64,000 bases of DNA, from NCBI GenBank assembly GCA_037039685.1, contig JAWNGF010000009.1, positions 1,674,001-1,738,000 of the forward strand, given 5' to 3'. The notes beneath the pieces are model-generated. The model was given only the letters and a program-made list of their open reading frames with translations, ran no database searches and was not told where the DNA came from. Position numbers and translations under genes: made by a program. This document shows, one piece after another, positions 24,197-34,917 of the stretch. Numbering within the stretch: the stretch's first letter is position 1; each line of letters opens with the position of its first letter. The stretch comes from Ceratobasidium sp. AG-K. Lineage: Eukaryota > Basidiomycota > Agaricomycetes > Cantharellales > Ceratobasidiaceae.

Positions 24197-25622
24197 ATAC
24201 ACTCGCGCTCAGAAAGATTGCATCACGTGAGCCGAAAGCACACTTTCGACTGTAGCTCACGAACAAGCAGCGACTCAAAGCCAAGAATATTTACACATGG
24301 TGAGAGCTAAAGTCTCTACATAGTTCTATTGCAATAATTTGGTCTGTACTTACGCAAAGCTCGGGAGCAGTGAATGTAGCTTGGAAGGGGTGATGCAATC
24401 TTTTTGATCGTGCATACAGCCAGAGAGAAAAGCTTGATTGTGGGAGGGTCACAGGGACTAAAATTCTAAATAAAATACTCACGTATTCAACATAACTTCT
24501 TGCTCCACAAATCAAAGTTTCGTACTATTTCAATGGTAGGTTTCGCTTGAAATAATACATGAATGATGGAAATGGATTCAGCTCTAGCCCGCCATCTAAA
24601 AGAATAGGAGACAAGGTAGCATAATAAAAGTTGTGCGCAAGAAGATTTAGTACATTTATACCTTAGAAGGTCTTAAAATTACCAAAAGAGTCTCCCGAAA
24701 AGTGACTTGGACTGTCAAGTGACCATCAGTTACCAACAGCGTATGATCCAGAGTGGGTTTTCTAGCAATTATATTTGGCTCAGATAGATGCAGATAGGAA
24801 GATAGGAAGGGTGCGTATATGTGTCCCTAGTGTAAACCCGCTGGGTCCAGGAGCTGTTTATCTGCAGATGTTTTCTCCTTGATCAACCTCACAATAGTGC
24901 AAACTGTAATAAACTATGTCAAATTTGGAACTTGTTCAGTACAGTTCCTTGGGTAGCTGGCCAGAGGCTTGCTTTGAGAAACTCTGTAACATAGAAACGT
25001 GTACATACCCTTCCTGTCTTCCTATCTGCATCTATCTGAGCCAAATATAATTGCTAGAAAACCCACTCTGGATCATACGCTGTTGGTAACTGATGGTCAC
25101 TTGACAGTCCAAGTCACTTTTCGGGAGACTCTTTTGGTAATTTTAAGACCTTCTAAGGTATAAATGTACTAAATCTTCTTGCGCACAACTTTTATTATGC
25201 TACCTTGTCTCCTATTCTTTTAGATGGCGGGCTAGAGCTGAATCCATTTCCATCATTCATGTATTATTTCAAGCGAAACCTACCATTGAAATAGTACGAA
25301 ACTTTGATTTGTGGAGCAAGAAGTTATGTTGAATACGTGAGTATTTTATTTAGAATTTTAGTCCCTGTGACCCTCCCACAATCAAGCTTTTCTCTCTGGC
25401 TGTATGCACGATCAAAAAGATTGCATCACCCCTTCCAAGCTACATTCACTGCTCCCGAGCTTTGCGTAAGTACAGACCAAATTATTGCAATAGAACTATG
25501 TAGAGACTTTAGCTCTCACCATGTGTAAATATTCTTGGCTTTGAGTCGCTGCTTGTTCGTGAGCTACAGTCGAAAGTGTGCTTTCGGCTCACGTGATGCA
25601 ATCTTTCTGATCGTGAGTGTAT
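24197..25622. repeat. Large near-perfect inverted repeat (hairpin element)
   Basis: The left arm (24197-24825) and right arm (24994-25622) are reverse complements. Pairing is collinear throughout: the outer and inner ends share one coordinate sum (49819), so there is no net length difference between the arms. The central part of the arms looks identical; mismatches cluster at the outer 12 and inner 15 bases. A 168-bp non-palindromic spacer separates them. Both arms show the same 74-codon open frame (24515-24291 minus, 25304-25528 plus), which is a consequence of the palindrome and has no recognised domain. It may be a foldback transposon, a long-TIR non-autonomous element or a hairpin-RNA locus. 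No clear target duplication is seen beyond AT. Confidence 0.9.
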
Positions 25623-26621
25623 ATTGGAGCGGAGTCACTCCTTGCGTGTGACCAGGCGGGAGTTGTTTGTTCGACCGTTCGTCCCAGCGACTCGAGAGTG
25701 ATTGTATGCGCTGCTGCGCGAACGCTTTCGGCTATCAATACCATTAGTATGCTCGGTATCATCATCGGGATAAAAAGAGACTTTGTGCTAACTGAAGCTA
25801 AAGGATGTTTGACTCTGGGAGGTGTCGGCGTTTTGGTGCGCCGGCGTCAGCTGACGCTACTCTATTCGGGTTGTGGCTAGTCGGTCAAGTTTCAACACCA
25901 GCATAGAGTCTGACAACTTTTGGATTCAGTGAATGTGCATAATGCTATGTTAGACGAAAGTGTTCTAATCAGTCACGCGTATGCATATTGACTCGATAAC
26001 CTCGGGGCGCAAAAATAGTGAAGCGAAATATTACGACCACTCACCGTTTTCGCTACAGCCCAACCAGTACAATGAATAGGCTAGTTCGGTAGCTTCGAAT
26101 GCGATTTGTGCTACATGATGAATCGTGCGCAGCACAAAATCCAGGCCGGGCTGACAACTCAAATGCGGATGTCGGAGCCGGGTCATCGATCGGAAGTAGC
26201 AAGATAAATGCCGGTCAGGGTATAACTTGGAGCTTTGAAGTAACTTACAGAAGAACAAGGTTTGAGGTCACAGCATCGAAAAATCGGCATTTTTGAAGCT
26301 TCTGATGAGACTACCGAGAGTCGGTCGTTTACATCCGAATATCGGTAAATCCGATTTGTACTCGGGAGAGCCGAAGTGCTATGTGGTGAACCTTTCGGCC
26401 AGGAGAACCTGCGGTATTTGTCTACTGAAAGTGAACGCTGAATGCGTGTAGAATGCCGTGGATTCATTGCATGTTGGCACTACAGTACACGGACGATTGA
26501 GTTACAGGTTCCCGAAGATGCCGCCGGCATAACTTGCGCTTGGCATGCACTTTATCGTCTCGAACTTTCCATCGGCGATCGAGCTGGCCTTCGCAAGTAT
26601 CCGTGTCCGACTAAGGCCGAG
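25623..26621. other. Intergenic, nothing identified
   Basis: Short open frames only (25617-25880 plus, 26183-26467 minus). None shows a family motif. Confidence 0.35.
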
Positions 26622-27084
26622 CTCAAGTACTCTTTTTTTTTTTTTTTTTTGAATCGTGTATATAATTAAGTTGTGTCGAGGCATTGCCTTATGTACAAAC
26701 TTCTGTAAGGATCTACGGGCAGAGCGAGAAGGGAAAAGGAGGACAGAGCAAAACAAGAGGGAGACTAAGCATGAGGGAAGGAGAGAAGGAACTGAAGACA
26801 CACTAGATACTGAGGACAAAATATGTTAACTATCTAAGCGAGGATGCGAAACGGCCCGTGGCCTTGATAAAACCGAGAAGAATCCGGATGCCCTCCGGCG
26901 ACGAGAGGAGATAGCCGAGTGACAAATACTCCCGCCCCTTTGAGCCCAGATGCTCGTGTCGTTCCGCCCCTAAAGCTGGACAACGTGTGATGAAATGTGT
27001 GACCGTTTCGGGCTCTGTGTTGCACAAAGAGCACATGTCGGTGTCTACGGTGTTGATACGATGCAGGTGGAACTCAAGTACTCT
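26622..27084 (-). mobile_element. 5'-truncated LINE with 12-bp target-site duplication
   Basis: The word CTCAAGTACTCT occurs at 26622-26633 and 27073-27084. It borders an element body of about 439 bp that ends in a T tract right after the left copy (complement of a poly(A) tail). The minus-strand frame reads MCSLCNTEPETVTHFITRCP, the C-terminal zinc knuckle of LINE ORF2/RNase H proteins. It continues to the last helix (GIRILLGFIKATGRF) and a stop at 26830. The knuckle differs from that of the 18.7-kb copy (CxxC versus CxC), so the two belong to different LINE families. The open frame happens to continue beyond the duplication to 27150, so the exact 5' boundary could be questioned. Confidence 0.7.
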
Positions 27085-27955
27085 ACGGTGAGTGAGGATT
27101 AACATACATTTTGAATACTGAAACTCACACAAAAGTTCGAGTCGAGTCACCTTGGATGGCTAGAACGTGAATCCACCGGCTAGGTTGCTCGAGTATCCGG
27201 TCCAAGTTATCCCACAGCCGGATTCACAGGGCGGTCAATCGTAACTAGCTCATAGCCGTTGAATTGATAGAATTATGTCGAAGATTGCAGCGTGGACAAG
27301 AACCAATGAGACTGTAATCATTGTGAGATGATCGGACGAAAAAGGAGGGGCAAGCAGGGAGGCAACGGAAAGCGAAAGCCGGTGAGCCCGAGTGGCCAAG
27401 TGGGCGCAGAAATGACAAGCCAGTCGAATCACTAGGATCCTTGGAATCAGAGGGTTAGTGCCATGTTGAGGCGGTGACCAAAGGTAAGTTGAGTGGAATA
27501 AACCCCAACTAGTGAGGCATCCAGGTGCGTACGTCAGCCGTAAAGCGGTCGGAACAACGCGGCCGACACAGCTGAAAGAGCCGAGTGGGAAACAAGGCAC
27601 GGTAAAAGTATAAAAAGGGGAGATGCAATGAGTCGAGGACCCGCAGACCGACCAGGCTGGAAAAGGCGCCGACGAAGCAGGGTCCTAGATTAGCCGAGCG
27701 CGGGAAGAGTCGGAAATGGCTCACGTGCGGGAATTGTTCGAGCTGCGATTGGCCACCAGAGGGCGTGTTGCGGCGTGCAGATGAAATATGCATTCGCGAA
27801 TAGGTTGGGGCAGCATTCTGATCGAACGAGTTGGGCCGGGGCTGTCCGAGTCGGAACGGTCCGCCGAGCACATGACCGTTTTATAGACGGGATCACTTGT
27901 GCTTACCCCGCACGCCTCGCTTGTCCCCGGCCTATGGCGCCGCGCTCTTTCGACC
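27085..27955. other. Upstream region of the Zn2Cys6 regulator
   Basis: No gene is assigned. Overlapping minus-strand frames (27250-27896) lack any family motif and lie in the promoter and leader region of the next gene. Confidence 0.35.
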
Positions 27956-30900
27956 ATGAGCGCGCTGACCGACGTACATCCCCCCGCAAAGAAGCGCAAG
28001 CGCATGCACTATGCCTGCGTCGAAGTAAGTCGGGTGTTTGATAATAGGAATTATGACTCATATATTTCGCAGTGTAACCGCCGGAAACACAAGTGCGATC
28101 GCAAGATCCCCTGCGGGCCATGCACCCAGCGAGGGATAGCCGACTCATGCAGGCCCTTCGAGGATGGCGATGAACACGGCGACCTCCGTGGCCGCCTCAG
28201 CCGAGTCGAACACTTGCTCGAGGGGTTGCTGGCTCGCGAAAAGACTATCGGTTCAGCAAGGCCTGCTCTGCCTCCTCCGCCCGAGTCGACCACCGCACTG
28301 AGCGTTACGAGTGGGTCTGCGAGCGAGCGACGTGAACCTGAAGAGCACGAAGAGCACCTTGATGGTGGCTTGACCGGAGCCGCCGGCAATTACTTTGGCG
28401 GTAACGCTCTCCCGTCGGTCACGTCCACCTCCATCGAGGCCGAGGTTCGCGGTAACCCCAACTCGGCCCAGGCGCACTCCGCGACGGTCTCGGCACGCAC
28501 AACCCAGGCGAACCTAGCTCTGCGTCAAATCATCGCCGAGGGAGGTGCCCATCCCGATGTACTATTGTCGCTCTTGTCTGAACTCCCGCCAAAAGACGAC
28601 ATTGGCACGCTACTCGAGATATTCTTCCGCGACATCAATCCGGTGCGATTCCCACTCCCCGAACGCGACATTCGCCGTGCATTCAACGAACTCAATGCCT
28701 TTACCTGGGGGTCCGCTCGCGAGGATGGTGACGACGGCGCCAGTCATCTCATCTTCCTGCCCCTCCTTTTCATGATCATCGCCACGACAACGTTCTGCCT
28801 CCCACTGGCTATGTCCAAACGCATCGACTCAAAGACTCAAGCCAAGCGGTACTACCATTCTTGTAAGTGCATTCCCTAACTGATTCACTTACACTCATTC
28901 GGCTCCGGCAACTTGAACAGACCGGCGAGCCGCATCGATCGCTTCGCTCCTGCCTGCTACGACTACCCTCCTTTATGCCCACATGCTCGCCACGCGCTTC
29001 CTCATTATCATCCGAACACCCGCCGACGCTTGGTCTCTGCTCGGTGCTACCCTTCGTACCGCCCAAGCACTCGGACTTCACCGAGACGGTGGTCGTCTAG
29101 GTCTCCCGGCGCCTGAAGCCGAGCGTAGACGTCGGTTATGGGCCCACCTATTTTACTCTGACGCGAGCATGTGTCTCATGCTTGGCCGACCTATGGGTGT
29201 CCGTGTTGGCGACTGCGATACTCTAACCCCGGGTCAGACCAGACTCAAGGAAGATTCCCAAGACGAGGTTGCCGATGATGTTCAGATTTGGGACGATAAC
29301 CCGACGCGTTGGACGTTTATCGCCCTCCGCCATTCCCTCTCACAGATTACCTCCCGCGTCGTCGAGCATTTCCAGGACTTGGCCGGTGGCCGGCATTACG
29401 ATACTGTTCTCGCCCTCGACCGTGACATTGTAACATTCTACGAAGCTTTACCGCCGGCGTACCGACTAGATGGAGGTGAACATGCTCGTGAAACCATGAG
29501 TGAGCGGCAGCGCGGACGCCAGGTCAACGGACGTCAGAATGGCGAACGCAAGGGCAAAAGTCGTTCCAGTGACCGAGGAACGATTGCTGAGAGTATTCAC
29601 CCTGATGATGCTATGGACGCCGAGAACGAGGCCGAGGGACAACCGTCAAAACCTCCGCCATACGAAGACCCGGAACCAGGGGCGTACCCGATGTTACCGA
29701 CACATCGCTTCATGATCAACACCGAGGTTCAGTACGTGAGGATCGCCTTGCATCGGCCCTACGTCCTCCGCGGCGGTGACAAGTGAGTCCGCTTGGTTCG
29801 ATCCAGTTAGAGACTAACCCGTGCCTCGCAGATACAATCCCTCTCGCACAGCTTGCTTTGAAGCTGCGAGAATCGACCGTCGTGCAAGGGAGGTCTTTAG
29901 AAGGGAGGTGCAATGGCCAGAACATCGTGCACGCAGGGATCACATGGGCGGCCTTTATCGGCTATTCAAGTAGGTGTATAAATTTCACATTCATACTTTT
30001 ATTGACAAAAGCCAAAGTTCGACCATGATTCTCGGGATTGCGCTCTTGTTGAATCCGGCAGGACCCAACTCGGCCGAACTCCGGGGGTATCTAGACGATG
30101 TGAGTATCTGTATATACCATCTTCAAGTTGCTCTCTTCTGATGTGTTATCTAGTTTATTAAACTTCACGCTGCACAAGCTGCACACGACGTAACCTCGGC
30201 TCGCGAAGTAAAAATCATACAACTCTTTCGTGCCAAGGCCGACGACGCTCTACGATTGCGTTCTCCTATGAAATCGAATCAAGGCTCGGGCGCATCCACT
30301 CCCACGCCCCAGATGACTCGGGAGCCGCCCAACCAGATGCATGCCAGACACCCGGGCACGCGTGCCTTTTCCCTTGATTCACACAATGCTCCCGCATTTC
30401 CATCGTCGAGTCGCACGACTCCTCCTCACACCTCGGCGAGGATCATGTCCCCGCCCCCAGGGTCGCGTCGCCCTCGCTCAAAAACGTCGCTCTCGACGGT
30501 CCTCATCCCTAACTCGGGTATCGACAACCCGCCACTCCCACCTGGGGTGTCACCGACGGCGTTTCATCCACAACCATTCAGCTCACCGCAGACGACATTT
30601 GCCGTATCACACCATCGCCGTTCGTCTAGCGTTTCGCTTAGCCCGACTACACCGCGTGAGGCCCAGACCCTGCTTTCTCCTGCCCCTCGAGCCGTTTCGC
30701 CATTCTTGATGTCTGGAATCACTAATAGCGAGAGCGGGACACCGCCAACGATTAACAACCCTCCACTCGCTCCCGACAATCCCAACACGTCGACCCCGTT
30801 TGGTCAAAGCCACGAAATTCTCCCCTTCCCCGACGATACGCAAGCACTTTTCGATCAGGCGAGTTGGCAGTATGCGCTTGCGAATCCTGGATCGATGGGG

Positions 30901-31260
30901 CTTGGGTGGGACTGGGCTTCAGGCTCTGGGCCTGGTCCCTCTGGACTCGGACTCGGACTGGGCCTCGGCGTCGGTGAGCTGGGCGCGATCGACACTTTTG
31001 GGTTTGGGTTTGGTTCGGGTATCGACAGAGGACTTGGAGACGCAGGTGTATTGGGTGGGAGCGACACGAGTGCGAGTCCACCGACATTGGTTGTAACGCA
31101 CGCCGAATCGCCCGAAGAACTGCTCGCGCCTGGGACCGAGTCGCGCGTGCGTAGTGGAAGTTCAGGCGGTGCAAGGGGCAAGGCGCCTGAGGGATGGGGG
31201 TACTGGGAGGGGCTGGTGGACGCGATTGTAAACCAGCAGGGAATTGGACCGAGAGAATAG
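27956..31260 (+). CDS. Zn2Cys6 transcription factor with fungal-specific domain
   Basis: Six exons splice in frame to about 1015 residues: 27956-28024, 28073-28862, 28921-29782, 29832-29969, 30018-30099 and 30154-31260. Near the N terminus a basic PPAKKRKR stretch precedes YACVECNRRKHKCDRKIPC and CTQRGIADSC, a full CX2CX6C...CX2C...C binuclear zinc cluster. An intron interrupts the finger after VE, a common position in this family. A short leucine-rich linker (LSRVEHLLEGLLARE) can form the dimer coiled coil. The middle carries the fungal_trans regulatory domain: LLEIFFRDINPVRFPLPE, LLGATLRTAQALGLHRDGG and RRRLWAHLFYSDASMCLMLG. The last about 330 residues are Ser/Pro-rich with a Gly-Leu repeat (GLGLGLGLGVG) and look like an activation region. 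The nuclear role is known for the family; target genes cannot be inferred. No breaks are seen. Confidence 0.9.
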
Positions 31261-32618
31261 TGGCAGAGTGTAGATGGTGCCGTCTTGACTCCGAGCTTAC
31301 ATGTATTCTAGTGTGCCGTGGTTTCGCACTGTATTTAAACAGATATAGGTTTGTAATTACAGCTGATTTCGTTGTGATAGCCCGCCTCGCGTTTTGTTCG
31401 ATTGCGGATGGAGATAATTGCACAAATATATATGTATGACATCACCTTTGCAATTTAGGGGATCTACATCGTGGGTCACGGCGCAAGTCACACTACGGGA
31501 TGTGCTGCTTTTTTTTTTTTGCTGATTGTGATTGATTCAGGCTTTGTTTGTTGTACCTTTGAAACTAATACGGCCAGGCAGCTGAGTTGTGTATGCTCTA
31601 CCGAAAAGAAAAACCCTCACGAGACCTCACGAGTTGACGCGTCAGCAAAAACCTAAAATCTAGCGAGCACTCGCTAGACTTCACAAGATGTGCAAGTCTC
31701 GTGATGGCTTGTTTACTTAATTTACAAATTGGACAGTGGCACGAATGATTGCGAGCCTCCATATGATGGTCAACGAGCAGTTACAACAACAGTGGGAGAG
31801 CACACGAGCAATCACAAGTAGAGCTGGGGAAGCGCCGAGTGCGACGAGTGTCCAAGAGCACTTTTGAGCCACGGAACGAGACTCCTGCATCTGTAAAAGG
31901 GCCTGGGGATACCTAGCGGTATATAGCAGTATATATCTGTATAGCAAATATACAACATTGGCTATATCTATCAGTATATAGCACTGAGGCAATGTATATA
32001 GCACTATAGACATTGGCAAAAACCGCCAGGGCCCTGGAGCCTGGGAGGGCTCCAGAGGGCTCCGTGGCTCCCCCGATTGCAGAGAGACGAGGCAACCGAT
32101 GGCATCGCAGGGGGAGCGTTGGCAGAGATCGACCAATCTGGGAGCATCTGGGAGCATCGGGGAGTGATTGATTAGACGAGGAGGCTACTCCTTGGTTTTC
32201 CCTGGAACTCCTCGGTGTTTGCACGCAGACAAACTATTTCCCGCTTAGTACTTGAACACAGGAGCCCGCACCGGGTCACTGACCTTGCTACTGGGCTGGC
32301 CACGTGAGACAAGCTGGGGGAAAGGACGTCCCACCATTGGTTGTGATTCATTGCGAGTGCATTCCGTATCTGGAATGTTTCTCTCTCCGTTGCCGTCATG
32401 TTGGCCTGCTTATGGTAGAGAGCATATATAATTGTGATTGAGCTCCACCCGCCCATCCGCGCCGAGCAAAAACTGAAATGCTAATTTAAACTGCAAATCG
32501 GGGCTGTAGGTGTATAGGGGTTAGACAGAGATGGAGCGGAGCGAGTGCGAGCGCAGCGAGCACGAGTGAAGCGGGGATGAAAGCAAAGGGCTAGCACACA
32601 ACGTATACTAGCGCTTTC
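31261..32618. other. Intergenic with AT microsatellite-like and CTGGGAG repeats
   Basis: It holds a T tract (31509-31519), an inverted CTAGCGAGCACTCGCTAG at about 31660, a TATATAGCA/GTATATAGC-rich patch (31915-32010) and repeated GGGAGCATC words at 32140-32163. At 32530-32580 lies a patch of GGAGCGAGTGCGAGCGCAGC type. No gene is recognised. Confidence 0.4.
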
Positions 32619-33203
32619 GGTATGACACCTCATCAGTGCTCATCCCCTTGTTTATATATCTGCTGGGAGCCAAGGAACTCCCACGCTAAGCGGCACGGCG
32701 GCCGGCTTGGCGATTTAAGCGAGATAACCTATCAGCGAATGATAGTATGACAACATGGATCTCGGCGGCCGAAGTTGACACGTGTCAACAGCCAAGACCA
32801 CGCCACTCGGCACGGTACAAAGGAACGAATCCTTGGCAACCGGCCACGTCACTCCTCGGCTACACGTGTCCGCCTAAGCGAGCCCACGTGTGCTAAATTG
32901 TTCCACGTCATTGGGCACCTGACAACCGGCGCCCGCGAATTCCCGGCGCGAAGCGCAGCAGGAAGACACAGCGACGCCGGTCCGGCCCATAACAGGACGC
33001 TTATAGCCTCGACCCCAGAATTCAACCCGCCAACAAGTGCGGGGAACTGAGCCGGGGAGTTCGGGCTTCGGAGTAGTCGGACCGACAAGACCTAAGGGTC
33101 GAGACCCTTTGTCCACGTCGAGCCCTACCAAGGGTCCTTTAGCGCCCAGCGCTAACATGTCACGTGACCGATTGGTAAGTCTTATATAATGCTTTGTCAT
33201 ACC
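32619..33203. mobile_element. Possible solo LTR or small inverted-end element
   Basis: The 585-bp stretch begins GGTATGACA and ends TGTCATACC, exact 9-base inverted ends. Trimmed to TGACA...TGTCA, these look like LTR termini. Inside, a TATATAA-type box lies shortly before the right end, as in fungal LTR promoters. No internal coding region is found and no clear target duplication beyond TA. It lies directly next to the telomere-like tract at 33236-33300. Confidence 0.3.
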
Positions 33204-33235
33204 AGATGACTAACGCTTACAAAACAACAGAGCTA

Positions 33236-33300
33236 AACGTTAACCCAAAGTTAGCGTTAGGTTATTGTTAGGTTAAGTTAGGGTTGTGGTTGGGTTCGAA
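33236..33300 (+). repeat. Degenerate telomere-like tract, G-strand on plus
   Basis: This contains GTTAGCGTTAGGTTATTG, then TTAGGTTAAGTTAGGG, then TTGTGGTTGGG, which are degenerate units of the TTAGGG telomere repeat. It adjoins the 3' end of the minus-strand Penelope-like element. Confidence 0.65.
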
Positions 33301-33372
33301 CCAGACCAATATAATATAAATACACATAATTTAATTATACCCAAAGCTAGAATGCAGACATATCTGAGCGAA

Positions 33373-34641
33373 TCAGTCCAAATCAATCAATTCGTGACCG
33401 TCCTCAATGTAACCAAGCACCGTTTTACGCCAGGTAGCCGCTAAGTCGCCGAGGGACAAATGCCTCTTACGACTTAAGATCATGCTACGACTCATGAGAA
33501 GACTCAGAGACTTAGGATCAGCGCGCGATGCCTTCGTGTGTCGTTCAGTCCGCCGCCATTTAGGCGGTAGAGGATCTAGCTCCTCCGCAAAATCGGAGTC
33601 GCTCTCGCTGATGACTTCTGAAGAGAAAGCCATACCAGCTCCAACACGAGCAGCCTTTCGCTTACGCCTAGTCTTGTGGGGGGGCACTACCCTCCTCACC
33701 CCCACATCCCACAGAGTTGCCTGCTGCGAGACCGTTGATTCTGGTTGGAGTTCATCCACCCAGTCTTCCATGATGGCGCGGTGCACCTCAGATATCTTCA
33801 CAAACGCCCATACTGGGTTGAACAGCGTCTTAATGACGTGCAAGCTGCCCGACTCTTCCTCCTCCCAAGGTGAAAGTCTGTTTTGCCATCTTGCAGTGGC
33901 GAATTTCTTCAGCCAACTGTTCACCATGTGCAATGGGTACCCTCGCGCGACGTAGAGGTCTCGTAGACCCTCCAGGGCGCGCTTATAGTGTCCAACGTTG
34001 GACGACAGGGTAGCCATGCGGGTCATTTCACCAATGAAGGTCCCCCTCTTAACATCTAAGGGGTGATGAGATGCCCATGGGATTCGTTCATGGTTGTTCT
34101 GTGCTTTCTTGTACAGCTTATAATGGACCCGATCTGACTCAGGTTCCAGATAGATAAGCATATCCAGAAAGATCGCATGTGTCTTGCTCACAGACCAAAC
34201 GATTTCACAAGACTCGATGCAGATCGAGTCGGCTATTTTTTGTGCTTCAGAGAAGTCATCAGCAACAACAAAAGCCAACACGTCATCGATGTATCTATTA
34301 TAAAAGAGGACAGCGTCCCCTAATTGTTCGATATAACGGGTTTCAGACTCAGCGCCATAAAGGTTTGCAATGTCGGGTGATGACGCTACACCCATTGCCA
34401 AACCTTTGCGCTGGACATACCAGTTGTCTTGGAATCGCATCACAAGGTTGTCATTTGCAATATCAAACATGACACCCCATGCTTGTAGCGCGTTGCTATG
34501 TTGTTCATTATTCATATCCGGTGCGTCAACACCGGGGAAGTAATGTTCAAATAGAAAAGCCTGGGTAACAACCCTAGCCCTATCAAGAGGGACATTAGGG
34601 TAATAAGCGGTGACATCTCCGCTTATAACCCAGACTTTCTT
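33373..34641 (-). mobile_element. Penelope-like reverse transcriptase, 5'-truncated, no endonuclease
   Basis: The frame opens at 34641, where coding sequence is cut off directly against a telomere-like tract, and runs to a stop at 33373 (423 codons). The first ATG inside it is at 34515. In order it shows VWVISGDVTAYYPNVPLDRA (RT motif A), KGLAMGVASSPDIANLYGAE (motif B), FYNRYIDDVLAFV (motif C, catalytic YIDD intact), HAIFLDMLIYLE and KLYKKA (motifs D/E region). ASHHPLDVKRGTFIGEMTRM follows, the SxHP...K...GE block typical of Penelope-like elements. The tail is basic (TRRKRKAARVG) and acidic, and I see no GIY-YIG endonuclease. Known endonuclease-deficient elements of this kind (Athena, Coprina) attach to telomere ends. 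The thumb/RT N-terminal part is missing, so this copy is dead. Confidence 0.72.
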
Positions 34642-34670
34642 AGTTTTAGTTTTAGGTTAGGTTATTAAGA
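34642..34670 (+). repeat. Second telomere-like tract, same orientation
   Basis: TTAGTTTTAGTTTTAGG followed by TTAGGTTATTAAG directly abuts the 5' cut end of the reverse-transcriptase frame. As at 33236-33300, the G-rich strand is on plus, so the element lies between two like-oriented telomeric stretches. Confidence 0.6.
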
Positions 34671-34875
34671 GGGAGTAGGGTGGGGTAGGGTGGGTCCCAA
34701 CCTAGGTAGGGAGGCACCAGGTAGGGAGAGGCCAGGGAGGGAGAGGCAAGGTAGGGAGGTACCAGGTAGGGAGGCACCAGGTAGGGAGGGGCCAGGTAGG
34801 GAGGGGCCAGGTAGGGAGGGGACAGGTAGGGAGGGGACAGGTAAGGAGAGGCAAGGTAGGGAGGGGACAGGTAAA
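34671..34875 (+). repeat. G-rich 15-bp minisatellite
   Basis: This is a head-to-tail array of about 13 units of roughly 15 bp, consensus CAGGTAGGGAGGSRM (for example GGTAGGGAGGCACCA and GGTAGGGAGGGGCCA). It is preceded by a purer TAGGG/TGGGG patch (GAGTAGGGTGGGGTAGGG at 34672 on). The GGG runs could form G-quadruplexes. On plus it reads through as a PGREG pentapeptide repeat, which I take as a coincidence of the 15-bp period. Confidence 0.85.
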
Positions 34876-34917
34876 GTGCAGTTGAGTGAAGCAATATAAT
34901 CTGCATACTATGTATGC

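Noticed and set aside
24291..25528. Two identical 74-codon open frames on opposite strands (24291-24515 minus, 25304-25528 plus) as a duplicated gene
   Set aside because: They are the same bases of the inverted-repeat arms; no domain and no start context support a real gene.
31509..31519. Third LINE tail (11-T tract)
   Set aside because: No flanking direct repeat and no LINE-like coding sequence next to it.
33285..33310. tRNA B-box-like GGTTCGAACC
   Set aside because: No A box or cloverleaf can be drawn around it; it lies within the telomere-like tract and its edge.
33373..34641. Cellular rvt-type or telomerase reverse transcriptase
   Set aside because: Motifs YIDD and the SHHP...K...GE block fit Penelope-like elements better; the telomerase-specific regions are absent, though only a truncated protein is visible.
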